A stretch of DNA of 64,000 bases, from assembly GCF_028372415.1 (NCBI RefSeq), contig NC_092875.1, positions 409,029,239 to 409,093,238 of the forward strand. Reading direction: 5' to 3'. The notes beneath the pieces were generated by a model. It made no database searches. It saw only the letters and a list, made by a program, of their open reading frames with translations, and had not been told where the DNA came from. Made by a program: the position numbers and the translations under genes. Source of the DNA: Notamacropus eugenii (lineage: Eukaryota > Chordata > Mammalia > Diprotodontia > Macropodidae). Below, piece by piece: positions 1-11,229 of this stretch. Each line of letters starts with the position of its first letter. Within the stretch, counting starts at the first letter, position 1.

Positions 1-256
1 AAAGCAGGAACGGTTCACCTCCCCAAGGTTCATCAGCAGCTGACATGTTTTGGTCCTAACAGTACATGAACAGTTTCAAAGGAAATGGCCCTGAATTCTG
101 AGTAGCTCCTTCTGTTTCTACGCTGATGATGGAGAACTGGAAAAGGGGGCAGAGAATGCTAGGAATTACATGCTTTTAATATCATCTGTTAATATTCATT
201 TAATTATCTCTCAGTGTACCATCTTTGTCCAGACACCAACAAGTTGACACGTGAAA

Positions 257-440
257 TAGCAGATAAGATGCTAGACTTGGACTCAGGAGTGCCTGGGTTC
301 AAATTCTACTCAGACATTTTGTGGGACTCTGGGCAAGTTATTTGCCCCCTGTGTGGCCCAGTTTCCTTTTCTGAAAAATGCAGATGAGATGGAAAGCACT
401 TGATACCCTCTGGGGTCCCTTACAGCTTGGAATCTGTGCT
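257..440 (+). repeat. MIR-like SINE
   Basis: A decayed tRNA-derived SINE: a 'gactcaggagtgcctgggttc' type box, then 'gactctgggcaagtta' and 'gtttccttttctgaaaaatg', in the order expected of MIR/CORE SINEs. Positions 1-256 and 440-800 show nothing recognisable. Confidence 0.7.
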
Positions 441-804
441 CCTGCACTGAAAGAACTGCCTTTTATTATTATTGATCTTATTATGAAGATAAAAGTGTAT
501 CAAGGGAGAAGGATGAAAAGCAGCTTGTAGGTATTCCTTGGGAAAATATACAAAGGAGAGTTGGGCTGGGCTGTGAATGATATAATCAGAGAAGGTCGAG
601 CAGAATTAAATTTGAGAAATTTTGCAGTGGTTTTGATTATCCCAAACTGTCTTCCCTGAAAAAACCTATTTCCTTAATCATATTCCCAGGTGGTGCTGTA
701 TAGGTCTAGATCACAGAGCACCATGAACATTAGAGAGTTTGAATTACAAACTAAAGGGCCATGGAAGACTACACAGTGGACAGAATCGGGCTCCACGTGG
801 CAGA

Positions 805-1060
805 GAGGGAATAAGTATTTATGTAGCCTACTATTTACTGAGCACTGTGCTAGGTGCTTTACAAATATCATCTGATTTGATCCTTACAAGAACCTTGGAA
901 TAATAGGTGCTGTTATTATCCTCATTTTACATTTTAGAAAACTGAAGCAGAGTTGAAGACACTTGCCCAGAGCCACACAGCTAGGAAGTGTCAGAGGTTG
1001 CATTTGAACTGACTCTAGGTTCAGTGATCTATCCACTATGCAACCTAGTTACCTATCCTC
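805..1060 (-). repeat. MIR-like SINE (full length, antisense)
   Basis: On the plus strand it reads 'actgagcactgtgctaggtg', 'tattatcctcattttaca', 'cttgcccagagccacacag' and 'atctatccactatgcaacct', which is the reverse complement order of a full MIR-type SINE. Confidence 0.8.
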
Positions 1061-1149
1061 GCTAACAACCTACCATTCCTAGTTAATCAATCTAGTTAAC
1101 AAAATCCACTCACTTAATCAATGGACACTTATTTAGTGATTGTATTTGC

Positions 1150-1345
1150 TAGGGCTGCAAAGAGACAGTGGGGCAGTGTGCACTAGACTTGAGTCAGAAA
1201 GACCTGAGCTCAAATCCAAACTCAGACACTTACTACCTATGTGTTTCTGGGCAAATCACTTAACTGCTGTCTGCCTTGGTTTCCTCTTCTGTAAAATGGG
1301 GATAATAGTACCTACAATACAAAATTTGAGAAATTGTTATGAATA
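1150..1345 (+). repeat. MIR-like SINE
   Basis: Contains 'gacctgagctcaaatccaaa', 'tgtttctgggcaaatcactt' and 'cctcttctgtaaaatgggga' in the expected order of a MIR/CORE SINE. It lies head to head with the antisense MIR just upstream. Confidence 0.8.
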
Positions 1346-1424
1346 CACAGTGAAATAACATTTATAAGACACTTTGCAAACCTTGTGCTATTTAAATGCT
1401 TTTTTTTTTCATTTTAAAGAAAGA

Positions 1425-1920
1425 CAAAAAATAGGCCCTGCCCTCAAGGAGCTTATATTTTAATGGGAAATGTAGCACGTATATAAATGGGTATATTCAA
1501 GAGTCATTCAGAGTAAATGAGAGGTAACCTTAGGGGGAAAGGCAGAAATTGGGATTTGAGGGTAGCTAGGTGGCGCAGTGAATTTGGAGTTCAAATACGA
1601 CCTCAGACACTTGACACTTACTAGTTGTGTGACCTTGGGCAAGCCACTTAACCCTGAGTGCCTTGCCTTCCCTACTCCAAAAGAAAAAAGTTGATATGTG
1701 AGCCATCTTTAAGGAAGCTAGGGAAAGGAGAGCATTCTGTGCATGGTAGAGTAGCCAAGTGTAAAGACACGGAGATGGGAGCCTAGAGCTCCCACGTATG
1801 TGAGGAACAGTAATTAGACCTTCATGAAAGAAGGTGACTACATCATGTGGAGTCAGTATTTTGGATGAGGCAGATTGGTCATGCAGTGAGAGAAAGACAA
1901 GCAATAAATAATCCTAGGGT
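1425..1920 (-). repeat. L2 LINE 3' region, split by a SINE
   Basis: On the plus strand the antisense L2 tail text 'cctcaaggagcttatatttt' is followed, after the inserted SINE at 1561-1685, by L2-type sequence ('ggagagcattctgtgcatgg', 'gacacggagatgggagc'). Similar L2 antisense copies occur at 3110, 13262 and 20440. An open frame of 112 codons overlapping it is fortuitous. Positions 1920-2235 show nothing I recognise. Confidence 0.6.
1561..1685 (+). repeat. Marsupial tRNA-derived SINE (inserted in L2)
   Basis: Starts 'ggtagctaggtggcgcagtg', continues with 'tgtgtgaccttgggcaagcc' and ends in an A-rich 'aaaagaaaaaag' tail. It interrupts the antisense L2, so it is the younger of the two. Confidence 0.8.
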
Positions 1921-2237
1921 CCTTGTGAGATAAAAAGAACAAGGTACTGGTGCATTGAGCAGGTCCTCTACATGGATTTGGTAACACACAGCAATGTCTG
2001 TTAGTGGTACCCGGAGCTCAAAAACTGCTGAACTCAAAAGTTAACATTAAGTGTCAGTAGCTTAAAACTGTACTAAGACTTTTGGGACACCCAGTATTAC
2101 CGTTTCATCTTCAGTTTCTGCCCAAGCACCAAATAGTGGACCCTTTAGGACCTTTCACCTCTCTCTGCTACTCCCCTCCTGATGCTGGGCCCTTTCTCAA
2201 AGTGGTCTCAGAAGGTGTTTTTATTTTTTTCCTATAG

Positions 2238-2515
2238 TGGTACTTAAGGGAAGCTAGGTGGTACAGTGGATAGAGTGTAGGACCTTAAGTCAGCAAGGCT
2301 CATCTCCATGAATTCAAATCTGGCCTTAGACCCTGACTAGCTGTGTGACTCTGGGCAAGTCACTTAACCCCATTTGCCTCAGTTTCCTCATCTATAAACA
2401 TGAACTGGAAAAGGAAATGGCAAACCACTCCAGTATCTTTGTTAAGAAAACCGCAAATGGGGTCACAAAGAGTCAGACATGACTGAAACAACTGAATAAC
2501 AACAAATAGTTGTAA
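2238..2515 (+). repeat. Marsupial tRNA-derived SINE, full length
   Basis: One of the better-preserved SINEs here. It has the head 'gaagctaggtggtacagtgg', the middle 'tgtgtgactctgggcaagtc', the 'ggaaaaggaaatggcaaacc' segment and the tail 'ggggtcacaaagagtcagac', ending in a short AAC repeat. This head-plus-tail arrangement is characteristic of marsupial genomes and is main evidence for the taxonomic call. From 2520 to 2990 I see little beyond a MIR-like scrap near 2900-2950. Confidence 0.85.
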
Positions 2516-2994
2516 TTAGTTCATTTTAAAATTTGGAACCAAGCTTTTTTCTACTTGCTCCCAGAAGGCAGAACTAAGATAAATGTTTGGAAGTTGGCAG
2601 ATAGGCAGATTTTAAATTCATAAAAGAAAATACTTCCCATCTGGTTCAAAAGGTTTTGGTTCAAAAGAATGAATCAAAAGAACATTGATCTCTACCATGA
2701 GATAATGATTATCTAGTTCTAGTGTTCTTCAAGCATAGGCTGGCTAATCATCTGTCAAGTATATCAAGGGTGAATTAGGCTATGGGGTCACCTTAGGAAA
2801 CATGCGAACTGGGATGGCTCTTATAGCCAATTTAACTTTGCTAAATGGGCCTGTAATAGAGGAGAAGTCCTGTTCAGCTATGGGTCAGTGTTGGTGAGCT
2901 CTGAGCCTTCCAGCTCTGAGATCCTGTGATTGATTCTGTGACCATTTGTGATTACATGGAAATGGTCAGATTTAATGCTACTGCCACCACTCAG

Positions 2995-3066
2995 CAATAT
3001 TCTAATCCATCAGAATGCCAATGAGAATGGTACAAGTTCTCCAAGAACGTCACCACCTTTAAAATA
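2995..3066 (+). repeat. Local direct repeat, copy 1
   Basis: A segment with 'aatgagaatggtacaagttc' and 'caccacctttaaaa' recurs at 4745-4814 with roughly 80-85% identity by eye. I do not recognise a known family. Confidence 0.6.
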
Positions 3067-3109
3067 AAATGAGGTGGAAGTAGGAGAATTGTAAATTTGA
3101 TTGAAGTTT

Positions 3110-3990
3110 CAGATCAATAAACATTTATTAAGTACAGAGCAGAGTATTAGATATCAGAGGAAATAAGATTAAATGTTAAAAGTTATGGTTCCTGTCCTTA
3201 TGGAACAAGGTAGAATATAATACTTAGACACATCATAGTTTGCAATAGAGCATAAGTATAGGAAGGAGCTATAAATAATTTTGGTGACAACACATCAAGG
3301 AAAGCTTCAGAGAGGAGCAGGCATTTGAGTTGGGTCTCAAAGAAATGGGATCTCAACGGGTAGAGTGAGAGGAGACCATTGCTGGAACAGGGAATGTCAT
3401 GAGCAAAGACACTGAGGCAGAAAAACAGAAGATGTGGGTGTGGGGTGGTGAGTTGTCCAGTTTAGTGGGGAATATACAATCCACAAAATGAGAAGTGATA
3501 TAAGATGTGTCATACCAGATTATGGCAGGCTATGGAGTTTGGATCCTATTTGTAAATAAGGAGTGCAGAAGAGCAGGGACATGTTTAAATTTGTGCATGC
3601 GGAAGGTGTACTAGACAATGACGTAAGGGAAATGTTAGAGAGAAGAGACTGGAAATAGGAATAAAATGACAGTTCCCAGGACATCAAAGGCTCATAGGAC
3701 TTTAGAATTGGAAAACACTGGAAGATTAGTTAGTAGGTTACTATACCTGTTCACAAGGCTGAAAAGAAGGACTTTTACTAGGGTAGTGACTTGAAAACTG
3801 CAAAGAAGGATGGATGGGAGGGATAATGTAGTGGTAGAATCCATAGGACTGAACAGTGTGGGAAGTAAAGATGAAGAGCTGAAGGTAACCCCAAGATCTG
3901 GAAGCATGGGTAGGATTAGGTCAATGATAATGCTATGGGCAGAGACAAGGCAATCAGAAAGAGGGTTTTGATAGCAAGATATTCAGATTT
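3110..3990 (-). repeat. L2 LINE, C-terminal ORF2 and 3' end (antisense)
   Basis: It begins with the reversed tail 'tcaataaacatttattaagt' and proceeds through 'cttcagagaggagcaggcat' and 'gcaaagacactgaggcag'. At 3770-3980 the minus strand gives decayed L2 reverse-transcriptase C-terminal text including LGVTFSSS. The piece is interrupted near 3657-3725 by a segment that also occurs inverted at 6919-6984. From 3990 to 4350 nothing is recognised. Confidence 0.65.
3657..3722 (+). repeat. Left arm of a 66-bp inverted repeat
   Basis: Direct comparison shows that these 66 bases match the reverse complement of 6919-6984 at 65 positions, with one C/T difference. Similarity falls off sharply on both sides. 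Part of the arm resembles a MIR3-type 'ctcataggactttagaattg' segment, but the first 35 bases do not. Confidence 0.9.
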
Positions 3991-4359
3991 TAAGACTGTG
4001 ATAAGAATTGTTGCAGCCTATCAGACCTCGCTGTAATTTTTCTCTGGAGGGTAGAAAAAAGCACAAGTGAGAAGACTACTAAGTTTAATTTAACTAATAA
4101 TATCTATCGAACATTATAATCTCTTTTCCAGGCAACACTTAGAATTGGTTATAAATATGAATAAAAGAAAATAAATGAAAATGCATTTGTCCTTAAATGT
4201 TAAAAACCAATTCCCTAAAGATTCACCTTGAATTTCGTAAAATTACTTGTTCATTTTGTTTCTTTTATCTCTACCATTTACAACAGAGTAAAACTGATTA
4301 ACTGAAATACTCAGGGAATAAAATATTTCTATTTGTTTCTGCCTTCTGCAGAGGATAAC

Positions 4360-4700
4360 CAACAGACCTCAATCCTATTGGTGAGTTAGGGGGATGCCTA
4401 CCCCAAGCATGTGAAGATTTCCTTGGTGGGATTGGCAAATGAGAACCAGTGGCTGAAGCAGGTGCTGTGGAGCACTTAGAGCTGGGTTAGACATCAAAGA
4501 CACCAACATCTTTTGTGTTGCTACTGAACTTTGATGACTCTCTGGAAGAGAAGGTGGGGCTGATGACTTTGCACAGCTCTGCCTCACTTAAATCCAATAC
4601 TGCATGAGTCAAGACATCACCCGTGATGTCATTGGTCTTCAACAAATGAAGGATGAACAAGATTTCTTGAACCTATTGCCTGAAATATTTGAAGTTACCT
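4360..4700 (+). repeat. Marsupial SINE with RTE-type tail
   Basis: The 3' portion ('ggtggggctgatgactttgc', 'agctctgcctcacttaaatc', 'gtgatgtcattggtcttcaa') is the tail module also carried by the SINE at 12950-13262. The tRNA-type head is missing or too decayed to see. I associate this tail with RTE-mobilised marsupial SINEs from memory. Confidence 0.6.
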
Positions 4701-4744
4701 TGTTTTTGGAATTAAGAATCTGGACTACCACCACTCAAAAACAG

Positions 4745-4814
4745 TTTAATCCATCACATTGTAAATGAGAATGGCACAAGTTCTCTAAGAGCATTACCAC
4801 CTTTGTCTTTAAAA
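4745..4814 (+). repeat. Local direct repeat, copy 2
   Basis: Second copy of the segment at 2995-3066, here with 'aatgagaatggcacaagttc' and a four-base insertion before the final 'tttaaaa'. From 4830 to 6590 I recognise no gene or repeat apart from short T and A runs. Confidence 0.6.
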
Positions 4815-6609
4815 GGACTACTCAAAGGGTTGGTAGCACATCCTAAAATGACTGTGAAATAAACACAAAAGGCATCAATAATTTTTTTAAAGAGTGAATA
4901 GGCTTTGAGAGAAGTGAGGTCTTGAAGGACTTTCTTATTAGCAAAATGCATAAACTTGTGTGCTTGGACTTTTTGCATAAATCCTCATTAATAAATGAAT
5001 GGGTGAGTGAGAAAATGAATTTTGCCTACCAGGAAGCCTTTCCGGGGGTTTGTTTCCTTTCTGGTTTGCAACTGTGCTTTGGGTTTTATTTAAGGAAGTG
5101 TCACTAATACAGGAATATGAAAGGAAAAAGAAAGTCTTTCTTGTCATTGGTTCTGTCCTGGAAAATTCAGAATGGCCTGCATTTGTATATGCTAATTAAA
5201 ATACTAAATGCAACTATGCCTTATCACTGTATCCTTTGATTTTTGGACACAAATGTAGCTCCATCTGTTCAAATGCTGTTTTTGGTGCATTAGGCTTTAT
5301 CAATGCTGAATGATAAAAACTTGGCTATAGTATTACTGTGATAAAGGAGTTTTAAGTCATCTGGGGCCCCCTTTGGAAAGCTGGTAAGCTGAATTATGGA
5401 CTCTACCTGAAAGATGTCCATGTAGATTACATTGTAATGGACTGGTCTTGGTTTGGCTTTCTCTAGATGTATAGATTTCACTTTAAGTGGGGCTCGAGAG
5501 TAGACAGGCTCTATTGACAAAAGTAACTGCATTAGTCATATTATTCTAGACAAAAGCTTAGCTATCCAACAGTGACATTTCCAACTCTTCAACCTGTGTA
5601 GATGGAAGATGACAAAGGGCTCTGAGTCTTGAGTAATTCAGATAATAGCAACATCTAGGCAAAGGCAGGGCCACTCTCATGTAGAAACAAAACTCCCTGT
5701 TTTAAGAATTGTTTTTTTACTGTTTTTTTTTTTTAAACCTAAATGTCTATTTCACATGAAACTAGTGTGATCTTTCCATCTCACACTGGGATTAACGTAT
5801 AATGTTGTAATTCTACTTAGTGTACATAGAAGACATTTAATACCGTAGTCTAACTGAAGTGAGTTCATCAGAAGAAAAACTGGCAGAGAAACAAGGAAGA
5901 AGGCCATTTCAGGCTTTCTCCATTTTAAATTTTCACTTAGCATATACCCATATCACGGGAGTTTCTACTCCATAATAAAATTTGTTTTCTTAATAACACT
6001 TCATCAATTCATATTTTAGTTGGTTTCAGTTGGGATAGTAACATAATTTTGGTCCTCAGCATATGTAACTTAAAGCAAATTTGCAAATTATTTTGGAAAT
6101 GAGATCCACCTTTACTATCCCTAACCCTTCTTTGTCACTTTTGTCTAAGGATCAGAGATATGGGGATAGACTGATAATTTCATGAGGAATGACCTGAGAA
6201 AAATAGGACAGTCAATATGAATTCTTTGAGGTGAGGACTGATCAATCCCAAAGTCTGGGCATTTCGGGGGAATGCCACTTTCCCCTCGAATTATGATACC
6301 AACTAAGGAGTTACTGTAACTTCATAGTGCCTTGTGCCTAACCATTAAAACATCTTATGCAGGATTCATGTTTAATAGTCCTACATAACTAGTGAAAGCT
6401 ATTGGGACAAGCTGCTGAGGCCCCATGGTAATTTCACAGGTTGCTGAGGATGCAGCAGATGACTGTTCACCCTGTTCCAAGGGTGACACTTCTCCTTACT
6501 TTTTGAGATTCACTGGCATCTCAGCTACCTGTTAACTGCTTTTAGGCACTCAAATTGAGTAGGTGTATGTTCAATACATGGTTATAGAAAAATGTTTTTT
6601 ATTTTAATC

Positions 6610-6730
6610 TAATACAATCCAACAAGCATTTATTAAGTGCCTACTATGGGCAAGATATTATGCCAAATACTAAGCATACAGAGACAAAAACAAAAACAAT
6701 GTCTACCTTCAAGGAGTTTATATTCTAAGC
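6610..6730 (-). repeat. L2-type 3' tail fragment
   Basis: Reads 'aacaagcatttattaagtgc', then 'ctactatgggcaagatatta' and 'cttcaaggagtttatattct' on the plus strand. This is the reversed L2/CORE-SINE tail, seen many times in this window. Confidence 0.6.
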
Positions 6731-6779
6731 TCCGGGATAGTTGGGTAAGAATATAAAAAATTTCTGAGAAGAGTACACA

Positions 6780-6965
6780 TCTGGATCTAATGGGATTTGG
6801 GAGTGGAAGACGTGTTCAAATCTTGGCTCTGCCTCTCATTCCCTTGGTAATCTTGGTCTTCTGCTAATCTGGACTTCAGTTTCCTTAGTAAAATGATGAG
6901 ACTAGCCCAACTGATTTCTCCAGTGTTTTCCAGTTCTAAAGTCCTATGAGCCTTTGATGTCCTGG
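6780..6965 (+). repeat. MIR-like SINE
   Basis: Decayed MIR order: 'cgtgttcaaatcttggctct', 'ggacttcagtttccttagta', 'cagttctaaagtcctatgag'. Its 3' end overlaps the right arm of the inverted repeat. The minus-strand 173-codon open frame over 6787-7308 runs through this SINE and is not credible as a gene. Confidence 0.6.
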
Positions 6966-6984
6966 GAACTGTCATTTTATTCCT
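6919..6984 (-). repeat. Right arm of a 66-bp inverted repeat
   Basis: Reverse-complement partner of 3657-3722 (65 of 66 matches). It overlaps the end of a MIR-like SINE at 6780-6960 and extends beyond it. The arms are separated by about 3.2 kb. Confidence 0.9.
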
Positions 6985-7294
6985 CTTCGCTGTTTTGTCT
7001 TTGCCCTTGGTAAAGAGGATGAAGAAGGTAAACCTGGTGGAAAGAGATATTAAGAAAATATGCTGGGAGCAGGGGGTGGGAATGGGAAAAAATGAAAACG
7101 TAGTCAGGGGTTGAGGATAGTTAGACATGTGGCTGGTTTGACAGAAACATGGTTGGGACAAAGGGATGCCAGTTTGCTTCTCTATCATTCCTCCCTTGTG
7201 TCCCAGCAAGATCACACCTGTGATTTCAAATGATTGGGATATACCTGTACCCCCCCCTCCCCGGTGACCATTAAAAACATTGTTCTTCAATATG

Positions 7295-7455
7295 TCCCAG
7301 AGGATCATAGATTTAGAACATTAGAGGGCATTTCATTCAACCTCTTTAGAAGAGGGAATATTGAGGTCTGGAGGGACTTGCTCCAGGACTCACCAGTAGT
7401 GAGGAACAGAGGCAGGATTCACATCGAGGTGCTTTGACTCTAAATGTCCTCTGCT
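7295..7455 (-). repeat. MIR/MIR3-like SINE (antisense)
   Basis: The plus strand reads 'ggatcatagatttagaacat', 'ttgaggtctggagggacttg' and 'ggcaggattcacatcgaggt', matching the reversed MIR3 pattern. From 7455 to 7890 nothing is recognised. Confidence 0.7.
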
Positions 7456-7894
7456 ATACCCTCCACCCCCATCCCCAATCCAGTTCTCACCTACCTAATT
7501 CCTCTATTTGGCCCATACTTTTGAAAGACAAATCACAAAACCCAATCATTTCTGAAAGAGACAAGATATTATGACCCTTGTCTCTTCTCAGCCACATTTT
7601 TGTTATTGAAAGGAAAATGGATTTACTGTTTTTGCCTGGGTTTGGCAAAGACATCAGAGACCCCTTCCACTGGAGCCAGTATAAACAAAATCACAGAGAT
7701 AAGAGAGTCGAGTCACTGAGTCAGGAAGTCTTTCCTTTATTTCCCTCCCTACAAAAGAAAAATTGTTCCAGCTATATTTGTATAACTGAAGGATGTGCCA
7801 AACAAGCACCCTCTTTCTCCCTCTCTTAAATTAAGGTATTTATGGGCTTTCTTTTCTAAAGTGGTCAGAAACCTAAGGGCACAACAGATGATAG

Positions 7895-8095
7895 AGAGGA
7901 TCATAGACTCTTGAATTAGAAAAGACTTCAGAGGCCATATAATCCAACTACATCATTTTATAGTTATATGAAGGATCAGGGAAGTTAAGAGCTTTGGCCA
8001 GGCTCACACAGCTAATAAGAGGCATAGCCAACGTTTGAATCTAAGTGCTATGACTCCAGTGCTCATTCCCCCTGTCCCACGCTGCCTCTTTGATG
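7895..8095 (-). repeat. MIR/MIR3-like SINE (antisense)
   Basis: The plus strand reads 'ggatcatagactcttgaatt', 'aggctcacacagctaataag', 'cgtttgaatctaagtgctat' and 'tgtcccacgctgcctctt', a near full-length antisense copy. From 8100 to 9110 I see no gene or repeat. Confidence 0.75.
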
Positions 8096-9114
8096 ATTCA
8101 CTTGCATTGAATTAGAAAATTATCCGAATGAATACTCAATATTTTTTGACTATATTTATAAACAGGAAGCCCAGTCACACCAGACAACTGATGTTTTATT
8201 TTTTTAAAAAAAAGATATGCTAAGAATTTTGGGGGTTTTTACACAATCATGGAAAACTACAAAAGTATCTTATTCTTTGGTTTCTGCAGATTTCCTTTTT
8301 GCGTCAATCATCTGCCAACATTTTTTCACTTTGCTTGGTTCCACATGGAGATTCATGGTCATATAATGCAGATGACAGAAGGAATGGAAACACTGAGCAC
8401 CACAACTGTTTTGTGCCCATGAAGTAAAAAAAAGCACAATATTCATAAGCAAAATGTATGTATATACACATACACACAGGAATGACTATATCAGTGTTTA
8501 TGATGCTTGATGCTGCTGTTTGCTTTTTTGTGTTGTTCCAGATCATACCCAGTGATTGTAATTCCTGCACATTTACTCCCAGGATGAATACCACCACTCG
8601 GGCATGTATCTATTTTTAATTGGAGATGATTTCTATAAACTCATCTATAGGTTTGTAAATGTTCTTGTATTTTCTCAAAGCTAGTTTCATGGATGAGGAC
8701 GTTTCTTTATCTCAAACTTCAGGCTGCTTAGACCAGGAAATCCACGTAATTGGTTCACACAGCAACACAAAGAGAGTGTCATATTTCTTTGGAAATGTCA
8801 TAATATTTGGGGTGAGCAAGAGCAAAGCAGAGTTTCACTGGAAGAACTTCATAGAATCAGATCTTTATCCATTTCTTACCATGTTAAACCCAGGACCAGG
8901 AATATAGACAATATAGAAAGAAGATATTTCCCATGTCCTTGTTACTCATGGGAAGAAGGCAATTTCTCTTTTCTCTCTCCCCTAGATAGGTAAAGAAATG
9001 GACTCAGACCACAATCATGGTTCCAAGGCAGGCTTTCAATCCACTTGCCTCTCTGTCTCTCAAGTTGTCAAAATATATGAAAAAATGGGAATGCCAAATA
9101 ACATTCAAAGTCAT

Positions 9115-9540
9115 CATAACCTAGCCTGTCCTTCTCTTCCTTTCTAGTCTTTTTATACCTTATTCCTTGACCCAATGACACTTGTCCATGGCTGTTCCAT
9201 GGACAAGACCCTCCATCTCGCTGCTCTGGGAATTTTCTCTGAGTGTTCCCCATGCCTGGAACATCCTTCCTCCTCATATCTGCCTCCTTGCTTCCTTCAA
9301 CTAAAATCCCATCTTTTATAGGAAGCCTTTCTCAATTCTTAATTCTAGTGCCTTCCCCCTAAAAAATTACTTCCTATTTATCCTTTTGTTTATTTGTACA
9401 TATTTGTTTGCTTGTTTTCTCCCGATCAGATTATGAGCTCCTTGAGGCCAGGGACTGACTTTTTCCTCTTTTTGAATCCTCAGGGCTTAGTACAGTGCCT
9501 GACATAGTAGGCATTTAATAAATGCATATTGACTGACAAT
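9115..9540 (+). repeat. L2 LINE 3' end
   Basis: Classic L2 C-terminal and tail order: 'gttccccatgcctggaacat', 'ttccttcaactaaaatccca', 'gagctccttgaggccaggga', 'cctgacatagtaggcattta' and 'ataaatgcatattgactgac'. Confidence 0.85.
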
Positions 9541-9852
9541 TAAAAATTAAGAGCCATAAAATAGAGCCAAATCACTAATAATGAAAGAGGAGGCATTACT
9601 TCGGTAGAGAGAAATGATCTGTAAAAGTTATACAAAGCCAAAGGAGACTCCTGACCATGGCTCTACCTCAGCCCCATTCCCTTTATCTAGAGTCAGGGTC
9701 TCATTTTGATTAGCCCCCATAATGCAAAAATAAACAGTGTCTGGATAGTCCAAAGCTAATTGAATGATTTTCGAGCAAATTTCATTACTTTTTCTTTCAT
9801 TTTAAATTATTATTCAAATATTTTTGTATTTATGAAACTTCCATTTTGAAAT

Positions 9853-10311
9853 ATGTCCCTTCCATACCCAGTGAGAAAGAATAAAGAGGAGTACGGAAAT
9901 GGCAACTCAGTAAAACTAAACGATACAGCATCTAACTCTGACAGTAGAGGCAATGCTCTACACCCACAGTTCCCTACCTATAGGTTTATACCTTTTCCCA
10001 ATCTCCTTTTGTATCCTATTATTTTAGATAATATGGTTTCCCAATATTCTGAAAACAGTAAAAAAGGACTAATATTCTTGAAATTTGACTGTGGTTTCAC
10101 AAGTATTCACATAGGGGGTGCAATGAGAGATTTAGCTAGTTCAAAAATTGTTCCTGAGATTCCACCATATTTTATTATAGCAACATGCACTTTTAATTTT
10201 TCCCTTATAGTTGAAAACTTTACCCCAAAAAAGGAAGAAATAAAGGAAAGAGGAATATCATTCAAAATAACTATAAAGTATCTGGGAGTGACCCTACTAA
10301 GACATACTTAA
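9853..10311 (+). other. 152-codon open frame, probably not a gene
   Basis: ATG to TAA without interruption. The last third (roughly codons 125-152, containing ITIKYLGVTL) matches the L1 ORF2 segment KYLG..L followed by a DLYK-like continuation after the stop, so the end is L1-derived. I do not recognise the first 120 codons; they show no signal peptide or clear domain. It most likely arose from AT-rich sequence fused by chance to an L1 fragment. Confidence 0.3.
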
Positions 10312-11010
10312 GACTTATATAAACACAGTTTCAAAATGTTCTTTATAAAAATAAAGGAAGACTTCCATAAATGAAGAGGTTATTTATAACTAAGCTATTT
10401 CAATATAATAAAAATGAAGATATTAGCTAAATTAATTTGCAGATTAGGGCTGCACCAAACTGCTAAGAAATTATTATATAGAGCTAGACCACAAAAAAAA
10501 AAAAATTAGCAAAATTCATTCAGATAAAAAAATGAAAAATTTCAAGGGAAATAATGAAATATTGTAGGAATGAGTAGAACATGATTTTTCGGATGTAAAA
10601 TTATATCATAAAGCATTCATAATCAAAATACTTTGGTAATAGTTAAAAAATAGGAAAGTAAAAGCTGAAGTAATTAAATGATGAATGTTCAGTAAACCCA
10701 ATGTCAAACTGTCAGGTCAAGGTCTCTGTATTTCACAAGAACTGCTGAGAAAACTTGAAAGCACTTTGAAAGAATATAAGTTAAGATCAACATCTTATAA
10801 TATATATCACAATAAGATCAAAATGCTTACTTAAATTTAAAAGCTACATTGTTTTAAAAAGAATAGAGAATGAAAGGAGGCACTTTTTACAGCTATAGAC
10901 AGAGAGAACATTCATAAATAAGAGATAATGCTCACAAAAAAACCCAAAACAGACCATTATTACATAAAATTAAGAATCTCTTGCATGTGATAGAATAAGA
11001 AAAAAAATGG
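10200..11010 (+). repeat. L1 LINE fragment, ORF2 after the RT domain
   Basis: The plus strand gives decayed L1 ORF2 text: KYLGVTL, then after a stop DLYKHSFKMFFIKIKEDF. Further on come sequences like the 'tcacaataagatcaaaatgc' segment of the L1 C-terminal region. Several stops and indels break it. It is 5' truncated, and I cannot see a 3' UTR. Confidence 0.65.
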
Positions 11011-11229
11011 GCAAATTATTGGCATCATATTTCTACTTTTTATTTTTATATCACATGCTGTCCCTAGCAAATCCTCTTTCACAACCAGTGGATCTTCCCT
11101 TGTAACGTAGATTTTTAAATAGATTAAATGATTCAGCAAAATCAACCAACACATCAATCACATCTGACGACACATGCAACATTGCACATCCAGTCTTCCA
11201 CCTCTCCAATGAAAGAAACTGGGTTTTCA

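Noticed and set aside
1566-1904. 112-codon minus-strand open frame
   Set aside because: Lies wholly within an antisense L2 fragment and an inserted SINE, neither of which codes on this strand in this frame.
2238-2515. Functional tRNA gene within SINE heads
   Set aside because: SINE heads retain A/B-box-like wording but do not fold into an intact tRNA by eye; they are repeats, as are the other tRNA-like matches.
6787-7308. 173-codon minus-strand open frame
   Set aside because: It runs through a MIR-like SINE and one arm of the inverted repeat, has low-complexity Gly-rich and Phe/Ser-rich parts, and shows no domain, splice context or codon signal.
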